NCBI GenBank assembly: GCA_913055625.1
Contig: CAJXJW010000006.1
Span: 158,668-222,667 of the forward strand
Source: an uncultured Pseudomonadota bacterium
GTDB lineage: Bacteria; Pseudomonadota; Gammaproteobacteria; Steroidobacterales; Woeseiaceae
Length of the DNA stretch: 64,000 nucleotides
Direction of reading: 5' to 3'
Below are positions 52,237-61,636 of the stretch, one piece after another (within the stretch, counting starts at the first letter, position 1; every line of letters begins with the position of its first letter). The notes under the pieces were generated by a model. That model ran no database searches. It was not told the origin of the DNA and was given only the letters and a program-made list of their open reading frames with translations. Both the position numbers and the translations under genes were made by a program.

Positions 52237-52315
52237 GCGCAAATGGTAGCACGCAGCCCGGTCGCGGCAAGCATCGGCTGCCCGGGATTAGGTCAAATCA
52301 TGCCGATCGCGGTCG

Positions 52316-53806
52316 TCAGTCGGCGCGCACCGTCCGACCCTCGGCCCAGCGCCGGAGGCCGCCCAGCTGTTCGGCCATCACGACGGACAGGGGGCGCGTC
52401 CGGCGCAATTCCCCGGCGACGTGTTCTGACGCCAATGGCTGCTTCTTCGCGTGTGCCGCGTACAGCGCCGAAACGATGGCCTGTTCAATCTCCGCGCCGG
52501 AGAAGCCGTCGGACGCCGCGGCCAGCGCCCCGGTGTCGAAGCAGGCCGGTTCCTGGGCCCTCGACTGCAAATGAATCGCGAAGATTGCCTCGCGGGTCGA
52601 GGTGTCCGGCAGGTCCACGAAGAATATCTCGTCGAAGCGGCCCTTGCGGACGAGCTCCGGGGGCAGGGCGGAGATGTCGTTCGCCGTGGCGACGACGAAG
52701 ACCAGGGACTTCTTTTCCGCCATCCAGGTCAGGAAGGTTCCCAGCACTCGTTGCGTCGTGCCCGTCTCGCCACCGCGCCCGGCGAGCCCTTTCTCGATTT
52801 CGTCCAGCCAGAGCACGCAGGGCGCCATGACGTCGGCGGTGTGCAACGACTCGCGCAGTTTGCGCTCGGTCTCGCCGTGGTACTTGTCGTAGACCGCCCC
52901 GAGATCGAGTCGCAACAGCGGTACGTCGAACGCCCCCGCGGTCGCCTTCGCCGCGAGGCTCTTGCCGCAGCCCTGTATGCCGATCAGCAGGATGCCGCGC
53001 GGCGGGTCGAGATGACCGGCATCCGCGTCGCGGCGCAGCGCCGCCCGCCGGTGCGAGAGCCAGGTCTTCAGGTTAGCGAGCCCTCCGACGTCCGCGAAGC
53101 GAGCCGTGTCGTACTCGAAGTTCAGCACGCCGCCCCGGTTCAGGAGTTCGTACTTTGCTTTCATGACTTCCGGGAGGTCGCTGCGCGTTATCGCCCCGTC
53201 CTGCCAGATCGCGTTGCGCGCAAGTCTTTCCGTGTCGCGATGGGGCAGGCCCGCCAGGTTCTGGACAAGCATCCGGTAGGCGCGCGAGTCCGCCTGGACG
53301 CGCGAACCGGGATTCGACGCGCTCCATTCGTCCGCGACCCGCTGGATGATGCGCACGCGCTCCTCTTCATCCGGCAGCGCGAGCTCGAGCCGCGCGGCGT
53401 AGGGTTCGAGTTCGGAAGGCAGATCGATCTTGTGGCTGATGAGCACGATGTGACGACGGATCCTGGATTGCTGCAGGCAGATATCCTTCAGCAGCCGAAC
53501 GTGAACCGGGTCCGCAATAAACGGGTGAAAGTCGAGCAGCACGTAGACGCCAGGCTTCTGCACGGCCCGGATGTGGCGTAGAACATCGACCGGTTGCGCA
53601 TTCATTGTCTGCGGTTCCAGCGCGATGTCCTGGCGCTGCAGACCATCCGTCACGGTCCAGCGAAACAGTGGCAGGTACTCGCCCTCGGTCTTTTCCATGA
53701 CCATGGTGCGCAGCATTTCGAGTATTCGCGACTCGTCCTCCGTTTCGATCACCACGATCGGGGTGCGGGAACGGAAGACGAGGCCGAGGTCACGTCGCTG
53801 GTTCAT
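52316..53806 (-). CDS. Ycf46-like AAA+ ATPase
   Basis: A 496-residue protein from ATG 53806 ([14 protein letters not shown]). The N-terminal half (about 1-230) is the Ycf46-type inactive AAA-like region. The C-terminal AAA+ module has Walker A GIQGCGKS, Walker [11 protein letters not shown], sensor [10 protein letters not shown] and the arginine finger region [11 protein letters not shown]. In cyanobacteria Ycf46 affects carbon uptake; the bacterial role is not settled. It lies 13 bases after the gluzincin gene, so they are one operon, and 79 bases before the FHA protein. Confidence 0.9.
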   Translation of the reverse strand: MNQRRDLGLVFRSRTPIVVIETEDESRILEMLRTMVMEKTEGEYLPLFRWTVTDGLQRQDIALEPQTMNAQPVDVLRHIRAVQKPGVYVLLDFHPFIADPVHVRLLKDICLQQSRIRRHIVLISHKIDLPSELEPYAARLELALPDEEERVRIIQRVADEWSASNPGSRVQADSRAYRMLVQNLAGLPHRDTERLARNAIWQDGAITRSDLPEVMKAKYELLNRGGVLNFEYDTARFADVGGLANLKTWLSHRRAALRRDADAGHLDPPRGILLIGIQGCGKSLAAKATAGAFDVPLLRLDLGAVYDKYHGETERKLRESLHTADVMAPCVLWLDEIEKGLAGRGGETGTTQRVLGTFLTWMAEKKSLVFVVATANDISALPPELVRKGRFDEIFFVDLPDTSTREAIFAIHLQSRAQEPACFDTGALAAASDGFSGAEIEQAIVSALYAAHAKKQPLASEHVAGELRRTRPLSVVMAEQLGGLRRWAEGRTVRAD

Positions 53807-53819
53807 CGGGGTATCCGCA

Positions 53820-55106
53820 TTACTTTCCGGGGGCGACCTTATCGCAGCCGGGCAGGCGTCGGCTGTGCAATGCGTCCGGGTTCTTGCCGATGTGCTCGCG
53901 CGCGGCGAGTCGCAGCGCGTCCAGGGTGAGCTTGCGGTTCGCCAGAAGCAGCGTGACGAGAACGTCGTCCAGGCTGCTCGTGTTGCCGGTGGCCGTGACG
54001 ATTTCCCGGTCGAGTGCGTGGATGACCGTGACCGCCCGTGCCGTTTCCGCGCCGCTCGATGCGCGGCTGCACAGGGTCTTCGCACTGTCCGCCCAGCCGG
54101 CGAGCTGGGACAGCGCCGCCCGGTATCGGTTCGGCGTGATCGTGCCGCTGCGGTACAGCAACTGCAGCGAGTAGTACTCGGCCAGGCCTTCGACGATCCA
54201 GTCGTACCCCTGTTCCGCGCTCAGCCCCGTCGCCACGTGCATGACTTCGTGCAGCAGCGTGCTCGTGCCGTTCTCGCTGATCATCGGCCGGTCCGCGTGC
54301 AGGTAGAGTGAGGCGGGCGCCGACAAACCGCCGCGCCACATAGGCTCGCCGGCACTGACGATGGTCAGCCGCGGGATCGGCGCCGGCAGGATCTGCGCGA
54401 GTTCAGGCAGCGTCCAGTTGAGGAGCGCGAGAATGTCCATGCGGCGGACGTCGTGCCCGGTCGGCGCGGCGACGGCGACGTGCGTGCCGGCGACGGTTTC
54501 GCGGCGCACGCCGATCTGGCCGACCACGATCCAGCCGGTTGGCTGGACGAATCGCCGGCCTTGGGACGCGACGTCTGCGCGCCCGTCGACTTCGCGATAC
54601 TCGGAGATGGCCGACCATCCGGCAGGCAATACGAACGCCAGCGTCGTCCGGCTGCGCGCATCACGCAGGGTTCGGGTCGCCGCCCGCGGAATAACGTCTT
54701 CGGCGCGAAACAGGCCCCAGTCGCCGTCCAGCCACGCGTCGTGGCCGCCGCCACGCCGCTCATGCCGGGCACTGACGCGCCAGCGGAGTTCGCCACCGCG
54801 CGCCGGCGGCCGCCACGTGGTCTCGCTGCGGTCGCTGATGACCTCTCCGTCGCCGGCAATGCCCATAGCGCGTCCCGTGTCGAAGCGCATTTCGCGCAAC
54901 AGGTGCCGCGGCTGCCGCAGCCGGAGGCGCACGTCAACGGCGTGTTCGTCAGGCACCGGCGTGATCTCGTAGTGGACGTCGTAGACGAGGTCGTCCGCGG
55001 AGGCGTGCGACGGGATGAGGAGCGCCGGCGAGCCCGCGAACAGCAGGACGGCAACGGCGGCGGCGAAGTGCTTCAGACGGGGGGCAACGATGTCAGGCTT
55101 CCTCAA
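53820..55106 (-). CDS. exported gluzincin-type metallopeptidase-like protein
   Basis: A 428-residue protein with a signal peptide (about 1-37). The first half is beta-rich, like the N-terminal parts of M61/M1 relatives. The zinc motif HEVMH lies at 286-290 (E287 catalytic), with WIVEGLAEYY downstream offering E306 or E310 as the third ligand. The spacing is not exactly that of M1 or M61, so family assignment is open. A peptidase or peptidase-like protein of the periplasm is the best guess. It is the first gene of the operon with the AAA+ ATPase. Confidence 0.75.
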   Translation of the reverse strand: MRKPDIVAPRLKHFAAAVAVLLFAGSPALLIPSHASADDLVYDVHYEITPVPDEHAVDVRLRLRQPRHLLREMRFDTGRAMGIAGDGEVISDRSETTWRPPARGGELRWRVSARHERRGGGHDAWLDGDWGLFRAEDVIPRAATRTLRDARSRTTLAFVLPAGWSAISEYREVDGRADVASQGRRFVQPTGWIVVGQIGVRRETVAGTHVAVAAPTGHDVRRMDILALLNWTLPELAQILPAPIPRLTIVSAGEPMWRGGLSAPASLYLHADRPMISENGTSTLLHEVMHVATGLSAEQGYDWIVEGLAEYYSLQLLYRSGTITPNRYRAALSQLAGWADSAKTLCSRASSGAETARAVTVIHALDREIVTATGNTSSLDDVLVTLLLANRKLTLDALRLAAREHIGKNPDALHSRRLPGCDKVAPGK

Positions 55107-55183
55107 TGCGCGACTCTCCGGGGGCGATGGCGGGTCTTACGGGGCGGTATGATAGCCCACCGCCACCGTCTGCCGGATTCCCA

Positions 55184-56938
55184 ATGCTCCATCGCCTCGT
55201 TTTCAGAAATCCGAAGAGTGGGGACTGGACGTTCTACCGGCAGCCCGTCGACGTCATCGTCGCGACCAGGATGACCGACGTAGTGCCGGCGCTGACCGAA
55301 GCGGCGCGGCGTGTCGACGCGGACGGGCTCCATGCCGCGGGCTTCGTCGCCTACGAGGCGGCACCCGCGTTCGACGCGTCCCTGACGACGCGCGAGCCCG
55401 GCGCATTGCCGCTGGTGTGCTTCGGCCTGTTCGACGGCGGCGAGGTCCGGGCGGACCTGCCCGGCTGTGCGGCGACGTCGGTGATGCCATCGTGGGCGCT
55501 GGATACCGACCGATCGACGTACGAGCAGCGTATTGACGACATACGCGCGGAGATCGCGGCGGGGAACACCTACCAGGTCAACTACACGCTTCGGAACCGC
55601 AGTCCGGACGCGGGAGATCCGTGGAACCTGTTTTGCCGCGTGGCCGGTGACGCCGGGTACGCGGCATACATCGAGGCAGATGCGTTCGCCATCGCGTCGG
55701 CGTCGCCGGAACTGTTCTTCGACCTCGAGGGCGATCGCATCGTCACGCGCCCGATGAAGGGCACGGCGCGTCGCGGCATGACGCTGGCCGCCGACCGGGC
55801 GATAGCGACGGCGTTGTCGCGCTCGGCAAAGAACAGGGCGGAGAACGTCATGATCACGGACATGCTGCGCAATGACCTCGGGCGCATTGCCCGTCCGGGC
55901 ACCGTGGCGGTGGAGTCGTTGTGTGATCTCGAGAAGTACGCGACCGTCTGGCAGCTCACGTCGACGGTCGTCGCGCGGTCGACGGCCGGCATCGCGGACG
56001 TCTTTCGGGCGCTGTTTCCCTGCGCATCGGTGACCGGAGCGCCGAAGTCGTCGAGCATGCGCTTCATCGCCGGATTCGAGACGTCGCCGCGCGGCGTCTA
56101 CACCGGTGCCATCGGCCGGTTGCGCCCCGGTCGCCGGGCCACGTTCAGCGTCGGGATTCGCACCGCGGTCGTCGACCGGCGCGACGGAAGCGGTACCTAC
56201 GGCGTCGGTGGCGGAATCGTATGGGATTCGTCGTCCGACGACGAGTACCGCGAGTGCCTGGCCAAGACGCGGGTGCTCGAGGCGGCGAATCCGATGCCGG
56301 GGGAGTTCGAACTCCTCGAAACGCTGCTATGGACGCCGGCCAGCGGCTTTGCGCTGCTGGACCGCCACCTCGAACGACTCTCGGATTCGGCCGACTACTT
56401 CGATTTCGAACTGGACGCCGGCGAAGTCACCGCGGCGCTGGCCGCCGCCGTCGACGGCCGCAGCACCAGTGCGCGGGTGCGCCTGCGTGTGCGCTCCGAC
56501 GGCAGGGCGACCGTTGAATGCGGCCCGGTGCCACGCGCGCCGGACGCCTGCCGGTTGGGGATGGCCGCGGCGCCCGTCGACGTGCGCGATCCGTTTCTGT
56601 ATCACAAGACGACCTGGCGCCGGGTCTACGAACGGGCGCTGGCCGCTCGCCCGGATTGCGACGACGTTCTACTCTGGAACGCCGACGGTCAGCTCACGGA
56701 ATCGTGCATCGCCAATCTCGTCGTGCAGCTCGACGGGCAACGTTGCACACCGCCGGTCGCTTGCGGGCTGCTCGCCGGTACGCGCCGGGCCGCAATGTTG
56801 GCAGAGGGCTCGCTCGTCGAGCGCGTGCTGACACCCGACGACCTGGTGCGTGCCGACGCCGTATCGTTGATCAATGCCGTGCGCGGCGAGTTCCCGGTAA
56901 CGCTGGTCGATGCGTTTCGCGAGCGCTGCTCGCGCTGA
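55184..56938 (+). CDS. pabB: aminodeoxychorismate synthase component I fused to aminodeoxychorismate lyase
   Basis: A 584-residue fusion protein starting at ATG 55184; the frame extends upstream. Residues about 5-365 are PabB, the chorismate-binding part, with PMKGTARRG, NRAENVMITDMLRNDLGRI, FPCASVTGAPKSSSM and GVYTGAIG. Residues about 385-580 are a class IV aminotransferase-like lyase (PabC) with FALLDRHLERL, YHKTTWR containing the PLP-lysine and ESCIANLVV. Together they make 4-aminobenzoate for folate, with glutamine amidotransferase PabA elsewhere. PabB-PabC fusions are known in bacteria. Confidence 0.93.
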   Translation: MLHRLVFRNPKSGDWTFYRQPVDVIVATRMTDVVPALTEAARRVDADGLHAAGFVAYEAAPAFDASLTTREPGALPLVCFGLFDGGEVRADLPGCAATSVMPSWALDTDRSTYEQRIDDIRAEIAAGNTYQVNYTLRNRSPDAGDPWNLFCRVAGDAGYAAYIEADAFAIASASPELFFDLEGDRIVTRPMKGTARRGMTLAADRAIATALSRSAKNRAENVMITDMLRNDLGRIARPGTVAVESLCDLEKYATVWQLTSTVVARSTAGIADVFRALFPCASVTGAPKSSSMRFIAGFETSPRGVYTGAIGRLRPGRRATFSVGIRTAVVDRRDGSGTYGVGGGIVWDSSSDDEYRECLAKTRVLEAANPMPGEFELLETLLWTPASGFALLDRHLERLSDSADYFDFELDAGEVTAALAAAVDGRSTSARVRLRVRSDGRATVECGPVPRAPDACRLGMAAAPVDVRDPFLYHKTTWRRVYERALAARPDCDDVLLWNADGQLTESCIANLVVQLDGQRCTPPVACGLLAGTRRAAMLAEGSLVERVLTPDDLVRADAVSLINAVRGEFPVTLVDAFRERCSR

Positions 56939-57020
56939 GAACCGGTTCATGGTAACCAGTTCATGGGACATTCAGCACGCAGTGGCTATGCTGCAGACAA
57001 TCTCACGGAAGACGGGGACC

Positions 57021-57530
57021 ATGGCGAAGCAGTACTCGAGACGTTCAGGCGCGGGACTGGCCGCGCTGATGCTGGCCGCGTGTCTCACGGGATGTGCCTC
57101 GTCACCCCCGACCAGTCCGGCGGCCCGGACGGCGCCCGACGGGCAGGTCGTTGCCGCGAAGCTCGACCTTGGTGCGCGCGCTGCGCGGATCGCCGTGGAC
57201 CAGGTCGGTGTGCCATACCGTTACGGCGGTTCGGGGCCGACGGGCTTCGACTGCAGCGGACTCGTCCAGTACTCGTACCGCCAGGCCGGGAAGTCGCTGC
57301 CGCGCACGACCGGCCAGTTGTGGAACCATACCGTCACGGTGCCGAGGAAGGAGTTGCGGGCAGGGGACCTGCTGTTCTTCTCGATCGCCGGGAAGATGCA
57401 GCACGTGGGCCTGTACCTTGGCAACGGGAACTTCGTGCACGCGCCGTCAACCGGACGAACGGTCACCGTCGAGTCTTTGTCGTCGGAATTCTACCGGGAC
57501 GCCTTCCTGCGGGCCGGCCGGCCACGGTGA
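57021..57530 (+). CDS. NlpC/P60 peptidase lipoprotein
   Basis: A 169-residue lipoprotein from ATG 57021. The signal ends at LTGC, Cys25. The NlpC/P60 domain carries C78 in FDCSGLVQYSY, H128 in MQHVGLYLG and H140 in VHAPSTG as the catalytic triad. It is a peptidoglycan endopeptidase of the MepS/Spr type, a candidate substrate of Prc. It stands alone between the pabB fusion and a convergent lipoprotein pair. Confidence 0.93.
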   Translation: MAKQYSRRSGAGLAALMLAACLTGCASSPPTSPAARTAPDGQVVAAKLDLGARAARIAVDQVGVPYRYGGSGPTGFDCSGLVQYSYRQAGKSLPRTTGQLWNHTVTVPRKELRAGDLLFFSIAGKMQHVGLYLGNGNFVHAPSTGRTVTVESLSSEFYRDAFLRAGRPR

Positions 57531-57543
57531 GGGATTGCGGCGC

Positions 57544-58233
57544 TCAGGTCGCCTCTTCGTCAGCGACGATGAAGATACGCAATTGGCTCGCGAGCCCCTT
57601 GCACGCTGCCGCCTGAGTGCGCGCTATCAACGGTATCGGCACGACCAGTGCCGGCAGGAACGACGTGCCGCTCACGTCGGCGGAAACGGTGCCGGCGGAT
57701 TCCAGCCCCTCGAGGTCCCACACGGACGCGCTGTAGTCCGCGTCCTTCTGCCACCAGGCGAAGCCGAAGCAACCACCGCCGCCCGGCCCCGCCGCGCAGG
57801 AAAGGCTGCCGCCGCCGGCGACCTTGTCGGTATCGCCGTCGAGCCAGATGATGTAGCGGACGCCTTGCTCCTCGATCTTGTCGGCGACGCCGGGCCGTTC
57901 CATCAGGGCCGGCAGTCCGCGCGTATCGGCCGGTGCCGTACGCGGCTCGAACCAAGGGAACAGGGCGTCGACGAACTGCTTGTGCGGGATGACGTTCAGG
58001 CCGTTCTTGCCGCGGGCGAGCGCGTCCTCGATGCAGGTGATGTAGTTGTCTTCCGTTTCGTTGCCGACGTGATAGCTCTTGGCCATGATCACGACCGACT
58101 CGTCGCTGGAAATGCCGGTCAGTCCTTCGCGGGAATCCTCGACGCGAGACGTGACGCACGCCTGCAGCAGTGCGACACCCGCCACCAGGACAATCGAGAG
58201 GGCGCGGCTCCCGCGCCACGGGGATTCATTCAT
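57544..58233 (-). CDS. lipoprotein of unknown function
   Basis: A 229-residue lipoprotein with the lipobox LQAC at Cys26. The mature part resembles envelope lipoproteins that combine an alpha/beta core (SVVIMAKSYHVG, VRYIIWLDGDTD) with a glycine-rich loop (CAAGPGGGGCFGF) and a YSASVWDLEGLESAGT sheet. No enzyme motif is seen. It overlaps the upstream lipoprotein gene by eight bases (ATGAATGA), so the two are co-translated and probably act together. Confidence 0.75.
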   Translation of the reverse strand: MNESPWRGSRALSIVLVAGVALLQACVTSRVEDSREGLTGISSDESVVIMAKSYHVGNETEDNYITCIEDALARGKNGLNVIPHKQFVDALFPWFEPRTAPADTRGLPALMERPGVADKIEEQGVRYIIWLDGDTDKVAGGGSLSCAAGPGGGGCFGFAWWQKDADYSASVWDLEGLESAGTVSADVSGTSFLPALVVPIPLIARTQAAACKGLASQLRIFIVADEEAT

Positions 58234-58900
58234 TGCTGCCTCCTTGTTCGCCGGCAGCCGTCACGGTGGCGGTGCTTTCGTCATCGCCCTCGAGCGGCTC
58301 GCCTTCACCGGACAGGCGCTTCATGAACCTGTCGGGGTCGAAACGGAAGATCATCAGGGCGGCGGCGTCCCGCATTGCCAGCACGGCGGCGCGCTGCAGG
58401 GCCTCGTCGCCACTGAACGTCGTGGCCTGGCTCTTACCGTACGCGCTGACGGGCCAGTTGCCGATCTGCCGCCCGTTCGCATCGAACACCTTCAGCCGGT
58501 AGCGGATCCAGACCGCGAAGGCGTCGGTTTTCGACTGTGTCGGAACCGAGAATTCGAACGCATCGATACTCGGTTCCACGAGCGCGTCGAGCGTCATCGC
58601 AGACGCGTCCTCGTCCGGTCCCAGGATGGTGACCTCACTGAAGAGGTAACCGAAGAGCTGCTCGAAGAACACCGCGTTTGAGCGGCCCAGGTCGATCGAC
58701 CACTCCTCGTTGCCGATGACTTCTTCCGTGTGCCGGAAACTCTGGAACTCGTTCGGGATGCGCAGGCCCACGTGCAGCGGCAGGGTGTCGACCAGCGGTT
58801 TCGGAATGGTCGGCGGGTCCAGGCGGACGTTCGAGCCGCACCCGGACGCGATCAGGGCGATGAAAACCCCCGTCAGAAACTTGCGAAACTGGGTTGTCAA
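58226..58900 (-). CDS. lipoprotein of unknown function, first of a coupled pair
   Basis: A 224-residue lipoprotein from TTG 58900 with lipobox IASGC, Cys21. The mature region (LPLHVGLRIPNEFQSFRH, SNAVFFEQLFGYLF, YRLKVFDANGRQIGNWPVSAYG) is typical of small periplasmic lipoproteins that assemble in the envelope. The C-terminus is acidic and low in complexity. The next gene's start overlaps its stop. Confidence 0.75.
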   Translation of the reverse strand: MTTQFRKFLTGVFIALIASGCGSNVRLDPPTIPKPLVDTLPLHVGLRIPNEFQSFRHTEEVIGNEEWSIDLGRSNAVFFEQLFGYLFSEVTILGPDEDASAMTLDALVEPSIDAFEFSVPTQSKTDAFAVWIRYRLKVFDANGRQIGNWPVSAYGKSQATTFSGDEALQRAAVLAMRDAAALMIFRFDPDRFMKRLSGEGEPLEGDDESTATVTAAGEQGGSNE

Positions 58901-59111
58901 AAGGCGTTTTCCCGCTGGAACGTCGACGTCGGCCGTATTCGTAATAAGAGCGTCTCAGCGCCTGAGAGTTCCGCCGCCGCACGGAGTTGCACGTCAGGTC
59001 ACTGTAGTGCGGCCCGCTCGGCAGTGCAATAAGCTCGCCCTTCCCGCAGGGCGCCGCGGAAGGTATAAAAAGCGCATCCCGATACCTTGCGATGACCGGC
59101 CGACGCGCGCT

Positions 59112-59864
59112 ATGGCCAGACCTAAAATACTGGTTTTTCAACACGTTCCCTACGAGCCGCTGGGGACCCTGGACCCGCTGCTGAAAGATGCCGGGTTCCG
59201 GATCCGCTACGTCAATTTCGGCAGGGACGCCATGCAACGGCCGGCGCTGGACCGGTACGAGGCCCTGATCGTGCTCGGCGGCCCCATGAACGCGGACCAG
59301 ATCGACCGGTACCCGAACCTGGGAACCGAAGTCGAGTTGATCCGGGAAGCGGTCGAGCGCGGGATGTCGGTGCTCGGCATCTGCCTCGGCGCCCAGCTCC
59401 TGGCCAAGTCCCTCGGCGGCGAGGTCGCCCCGAACGATGTCCGGGAGATCGGCTGGCACGACGTGCATCTGACGGATGCAGGCGCGGACGACCCGGTGCT
59501 GTCGGCGTTCGCGGCCCGGCAACGCGTATTCCAGTGGCACGAGGACGGCATCGCGCTGCCGCCGGGCTGCGAGCACCTCGCGCGCTCGGATGCGAGCCAC
59601 GTGCAGGCGTTTCGTCACGGCGAGCACGCCTACGGATTCCAGTTTCACCTGGAAGTGGACCAATCGCTGATCGAGCGCTGGCTGACGGTACCCGCGAACA
59701 GGCCGATGCTCGACGCCGAACGGGGGCGCGTCGAGCCCGAGCGCATTCGTGCCGATGCGCTGCACTACATCGACGACCTGCAGGCACTCAGCCGGGACAC
59801 GTTTGGCCGGTGGATCGAACGTTTCGGAATCAGTGCGCGCCGCCGGGCCCTGCCGTCACGCTGA
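59112..59864 (+). CDS. class I glutamine amidotransferase (GMP synthase-like domain)
   Basis: A 250-residue stand-alone amidotransferase from ATG 59112 without a clear ribosome site. The triad is C91 in GICLGAQLL, H179 and E181 in FQFHLEVD. LIVLGGPMNA forms the oxyanion area. Such proteins resemble the GATase domain of GMP synthase and some hydrolyse gamma-glutamyl compounds. The partner or substrate is unknown. It converges on srkA with a single base between. Confidence 0.9.
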   Translation: MARPKILVFQHVPYEPLGTLDPLLKDAGFRIRYVNFGRDAMQRPALDRYEALIVLGGPMNADQIDRYPNLGTEVELIREAVERGMSVLGICLGAQLLAKSLGGEVAPNDVREIGWHDVHLTDAGADDPVLSAFAARQRVFQWHEDGIALPPGCEHLARSDASHVQAFRHGEHAYGFQFHLEVDQSLIERWLTVPANRPMLDAERGRVEPERIRADALHYIDDLQALSRDTFGRWIERFGISARRRALPSR

Positions 59865-59865
59865 G

Positions 59866-60879
59866 TCAATAATCCTGCCACACCAGCGGTGGTTCCTGCA
59901 GCAATGCGAGCTGCTCGCGCAGCGCGAGTACGTGTTCGTCCCAGTAGCGGCGCGATGCGAACCACGGAAACGCCTTCTGGAATGCCGGGTCGTCCCAGCG
60001 GCGTCCGAGCCAGGCCGCGTAATGCAGGATGCGCAGGCTGCGGAGTGCCTCGATCAGGTTCAGTTCGCGGGCGTCGAAGCGCCGGAATTCCTGGTAGCCG
60101 GCGAGCAGGGCGGCAAGCTGCGGCGTCTGCTCGTCACGGTCGCCGGACAGGAACATCCAGAGATCCTGGACCGCCGGGCCGCTGCGGGCATCATCGAGGT
60201 CGACGATGTGGAACGCCTCGCCCGCGATCAGGACGTTGCCGGGATGAAAGTCGCCGTGCAGGCGGATGACGCCGACGTGGCCGGCGCGGTCGAAGGCGTG
60301 TTCGACGCCGTCGAGAACCTCGTCGCTGACGCCTTCGTACACGTCGACCATCTCGTCCGGGATGTGCCCGGCGTCGAGTAGGTAGTCCCGCGATTCCGTG
60401 CCGTAGCTTTCGATGTCGATGCCGGGACGGTGCGCGAAGTCGCGCGTCTCGCCGACGCCGTGGATGCGGGCGACGAAGCGGCCGAGCTGCTGCAACTGGT
60501 CCTCGTCGTCGAGTTCCGGTGCGCGGCCGCCCCGGTTCGCGAATGCCGCGAGCCGGAATGGCCCTTGTCGGAACAGCGTTTCGCCACCGATGGTGAGCGG
60601 AGCGACGACGGGTATCTCCTGCGCGGCGAGTTCCGCGGCAAACGCGTGTTCCTCGAGGATGGCGTCGTCGGACCAGCGCCCGGGCCGATAGAACTTGACG
60701 ACGATGTCGGCGGCATCCTCGATGCCGATGCGGTACACGCGGTTCTCGTAGCTGTTGAGCGCGAGGAACCGCCCGTTGCAGCGGAATCCCAGGTGTTCGA
60801 GCACGCCGAAGATGTCGTCCGGCTGGAGCTGCCGGAACGCGAGCGCTGACAGTCGGTCGTCGTTCATCGGTGGCGGCAC
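59866..60879 (-). CDS. srkA: stress response kinase A (YihE family)
   Basis: A 337-residue kinase-like protein. YihE hallmarks are LQPDDIFGVLEHLGFRCNG and LALNSYENRVYRIG at the N-terminus, VVKFYRPGRWSDDAI, the catalytic HGDFHPGNVL and the metal-binding VDLDDARSGP. In E. coli it counters MazE/MazF-linked death under envelope or oxidative stress. A start four codons later is possible. It lies 28 bases after the GNAT gene on the same strand. Confidence 0.93.
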   Translation of the reverse strand: MPPPMNDDRLSALAFRQLQPDDIFGVLEHLGFRCNGRFLALNSYENRVYRIGIEDAADIVVKFYRPGRWSDDAILEEHAFAAELAAQEIPVVAPLTIGGETLFRQGPFRLAAFANRGGRAPELDDEDQLQQLGRFVARIHGVGETRDFAHRPGIDIESYGTESRDYLLDAGHIPDEMVDVYEGVSDEVLDGVEHAFDRAGHVGVIRLHGDFHPGNVLIAGEAFHIVDLDDARSGPAVQDLWMFLSGDRDEQTPQLAALLAGYQEFRRFDARELNLIEALRSLRILHYAAWLGRRWDDPAFQKAFPWFASRRYWDEHVLALREQLALLQEPPLVWQDY

Positions 60880-60907
60880 GACGCGGACGCGCCGCCGGCG
60901 GGTCCGG

Positions 60908-61396
60908 TCACAGGCGGCACTCCAGCAATGCGACCACCTTGGTACCGCCCTCCGTCGCCTGAGACCCGACCTGGCGGAAGCCGCGCCGCTCGTGAAAGAG
61001 CATGGAGCCGGGATTCGGAGGCTCGATATTCACCTCGCAGGTCATGACGTCGACCTTGCCGATCATGCGTTCCGCAAAATCGTCGTACAGCCGGGAGGCG
61101 AGGCCCGCCCGCCGGCCCCGCTCGGCGACGGCCACCCGGTCGACGTAGGCGAAGTCGTCGTAGTGGTCGCAGAACCAGCGGTAGTTGAGGCTGCCGTAGG
61201 CCGTGCCCGGACGCAGGCCGATGAGAAAGGCCACGACGCCCTCGGCGTCTTCCGCGACGCGGAAGTAGGCGGCATGAACCGCGAACCAGGCCAGGTCATC
61301 CGCGCTCAGGCTGTTGACCGCCGGGACGACGCTTTCGTTGATAAAGAGAACTGTGTCGAGGTCATCGGACCTCACATCCCGTAGAGTCGGCGGCAT
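60908..61396 (-). CDS. GNAT-family N-acetyltransferase
   Basis: A 162-residue acetyltransferase. The acetyl-CoA-binding motif A is VDRVAVAERGRRAGLASRLYDDF, after a beta strand YRWFCDHYDDFAYVD; motif B follows (VNIEPPNPGSMLFHERRGFRQVG). The acceptor is unknown. It is upstream of srkA in the same direction. Confidence 0.88.
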   Translation of the reverse strand: MPPTLRDVRSDDLDTVLFINESVVPAVNSLSADDLAWFAVHAAYFRVAEDAEGVVAFLIGLRPGTAYGSLNYRWFCDHYDDFAYVDRVAVAERGRRAGLASRLYDDFAERMIGKVDVMTCEVNIEPPNPGSMLFHERRGFRQVGSQATEGGTKVVALLECRL

Positions 61397-61636
61397 GGGC
61401 CCAGTGTAGAGTAACCGCCGGGTCCTGCAAGCGGCCGTATCCTGTCGCCGGGCGTATCGCGTATACTTCGCTCAAACGGCAGCTGCCGGGCTCTGGCATC
61501 AAAAGACCGTTTGCCGACCGACGTACCATCGGCACCCAAGACTCGCCGAATACCATGCCGCCGACGCCCCCGGGGAGGTCGGCGGGCTGAACGATAATGC
61601 CGGGCGGGTTCGATCCCGAAAGGAACATTAGATCTG
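61397..61636 (+). promoter_or_regulatory. promoter and structured leader of the 61637 lipoprotein gene
   Basis: A TATACT box (61462-61467) would start transcription near 61474, leaving a leader of about 160 bases. It can fold with an outer helix CUGGCAU/AUGCCGG, a hairpin GCCGA/UCGGC and a strong GCCGCCGAC/GUCGGCGGGC hairpin close to the start codon. The ribosome site is AAAGGAAC before ATG 61637. No named riboswitch consensus was recognised. Confidence 0.45.

Noticed and set aside
61468..61636. Possible 6S RNA or named riboswitch
   Set aside because: The closing stem and conserved bubble of 6S RNA and the consensus boxes of cobalamin, TPP, FMN, SAM and glycine riboswitches were not found.
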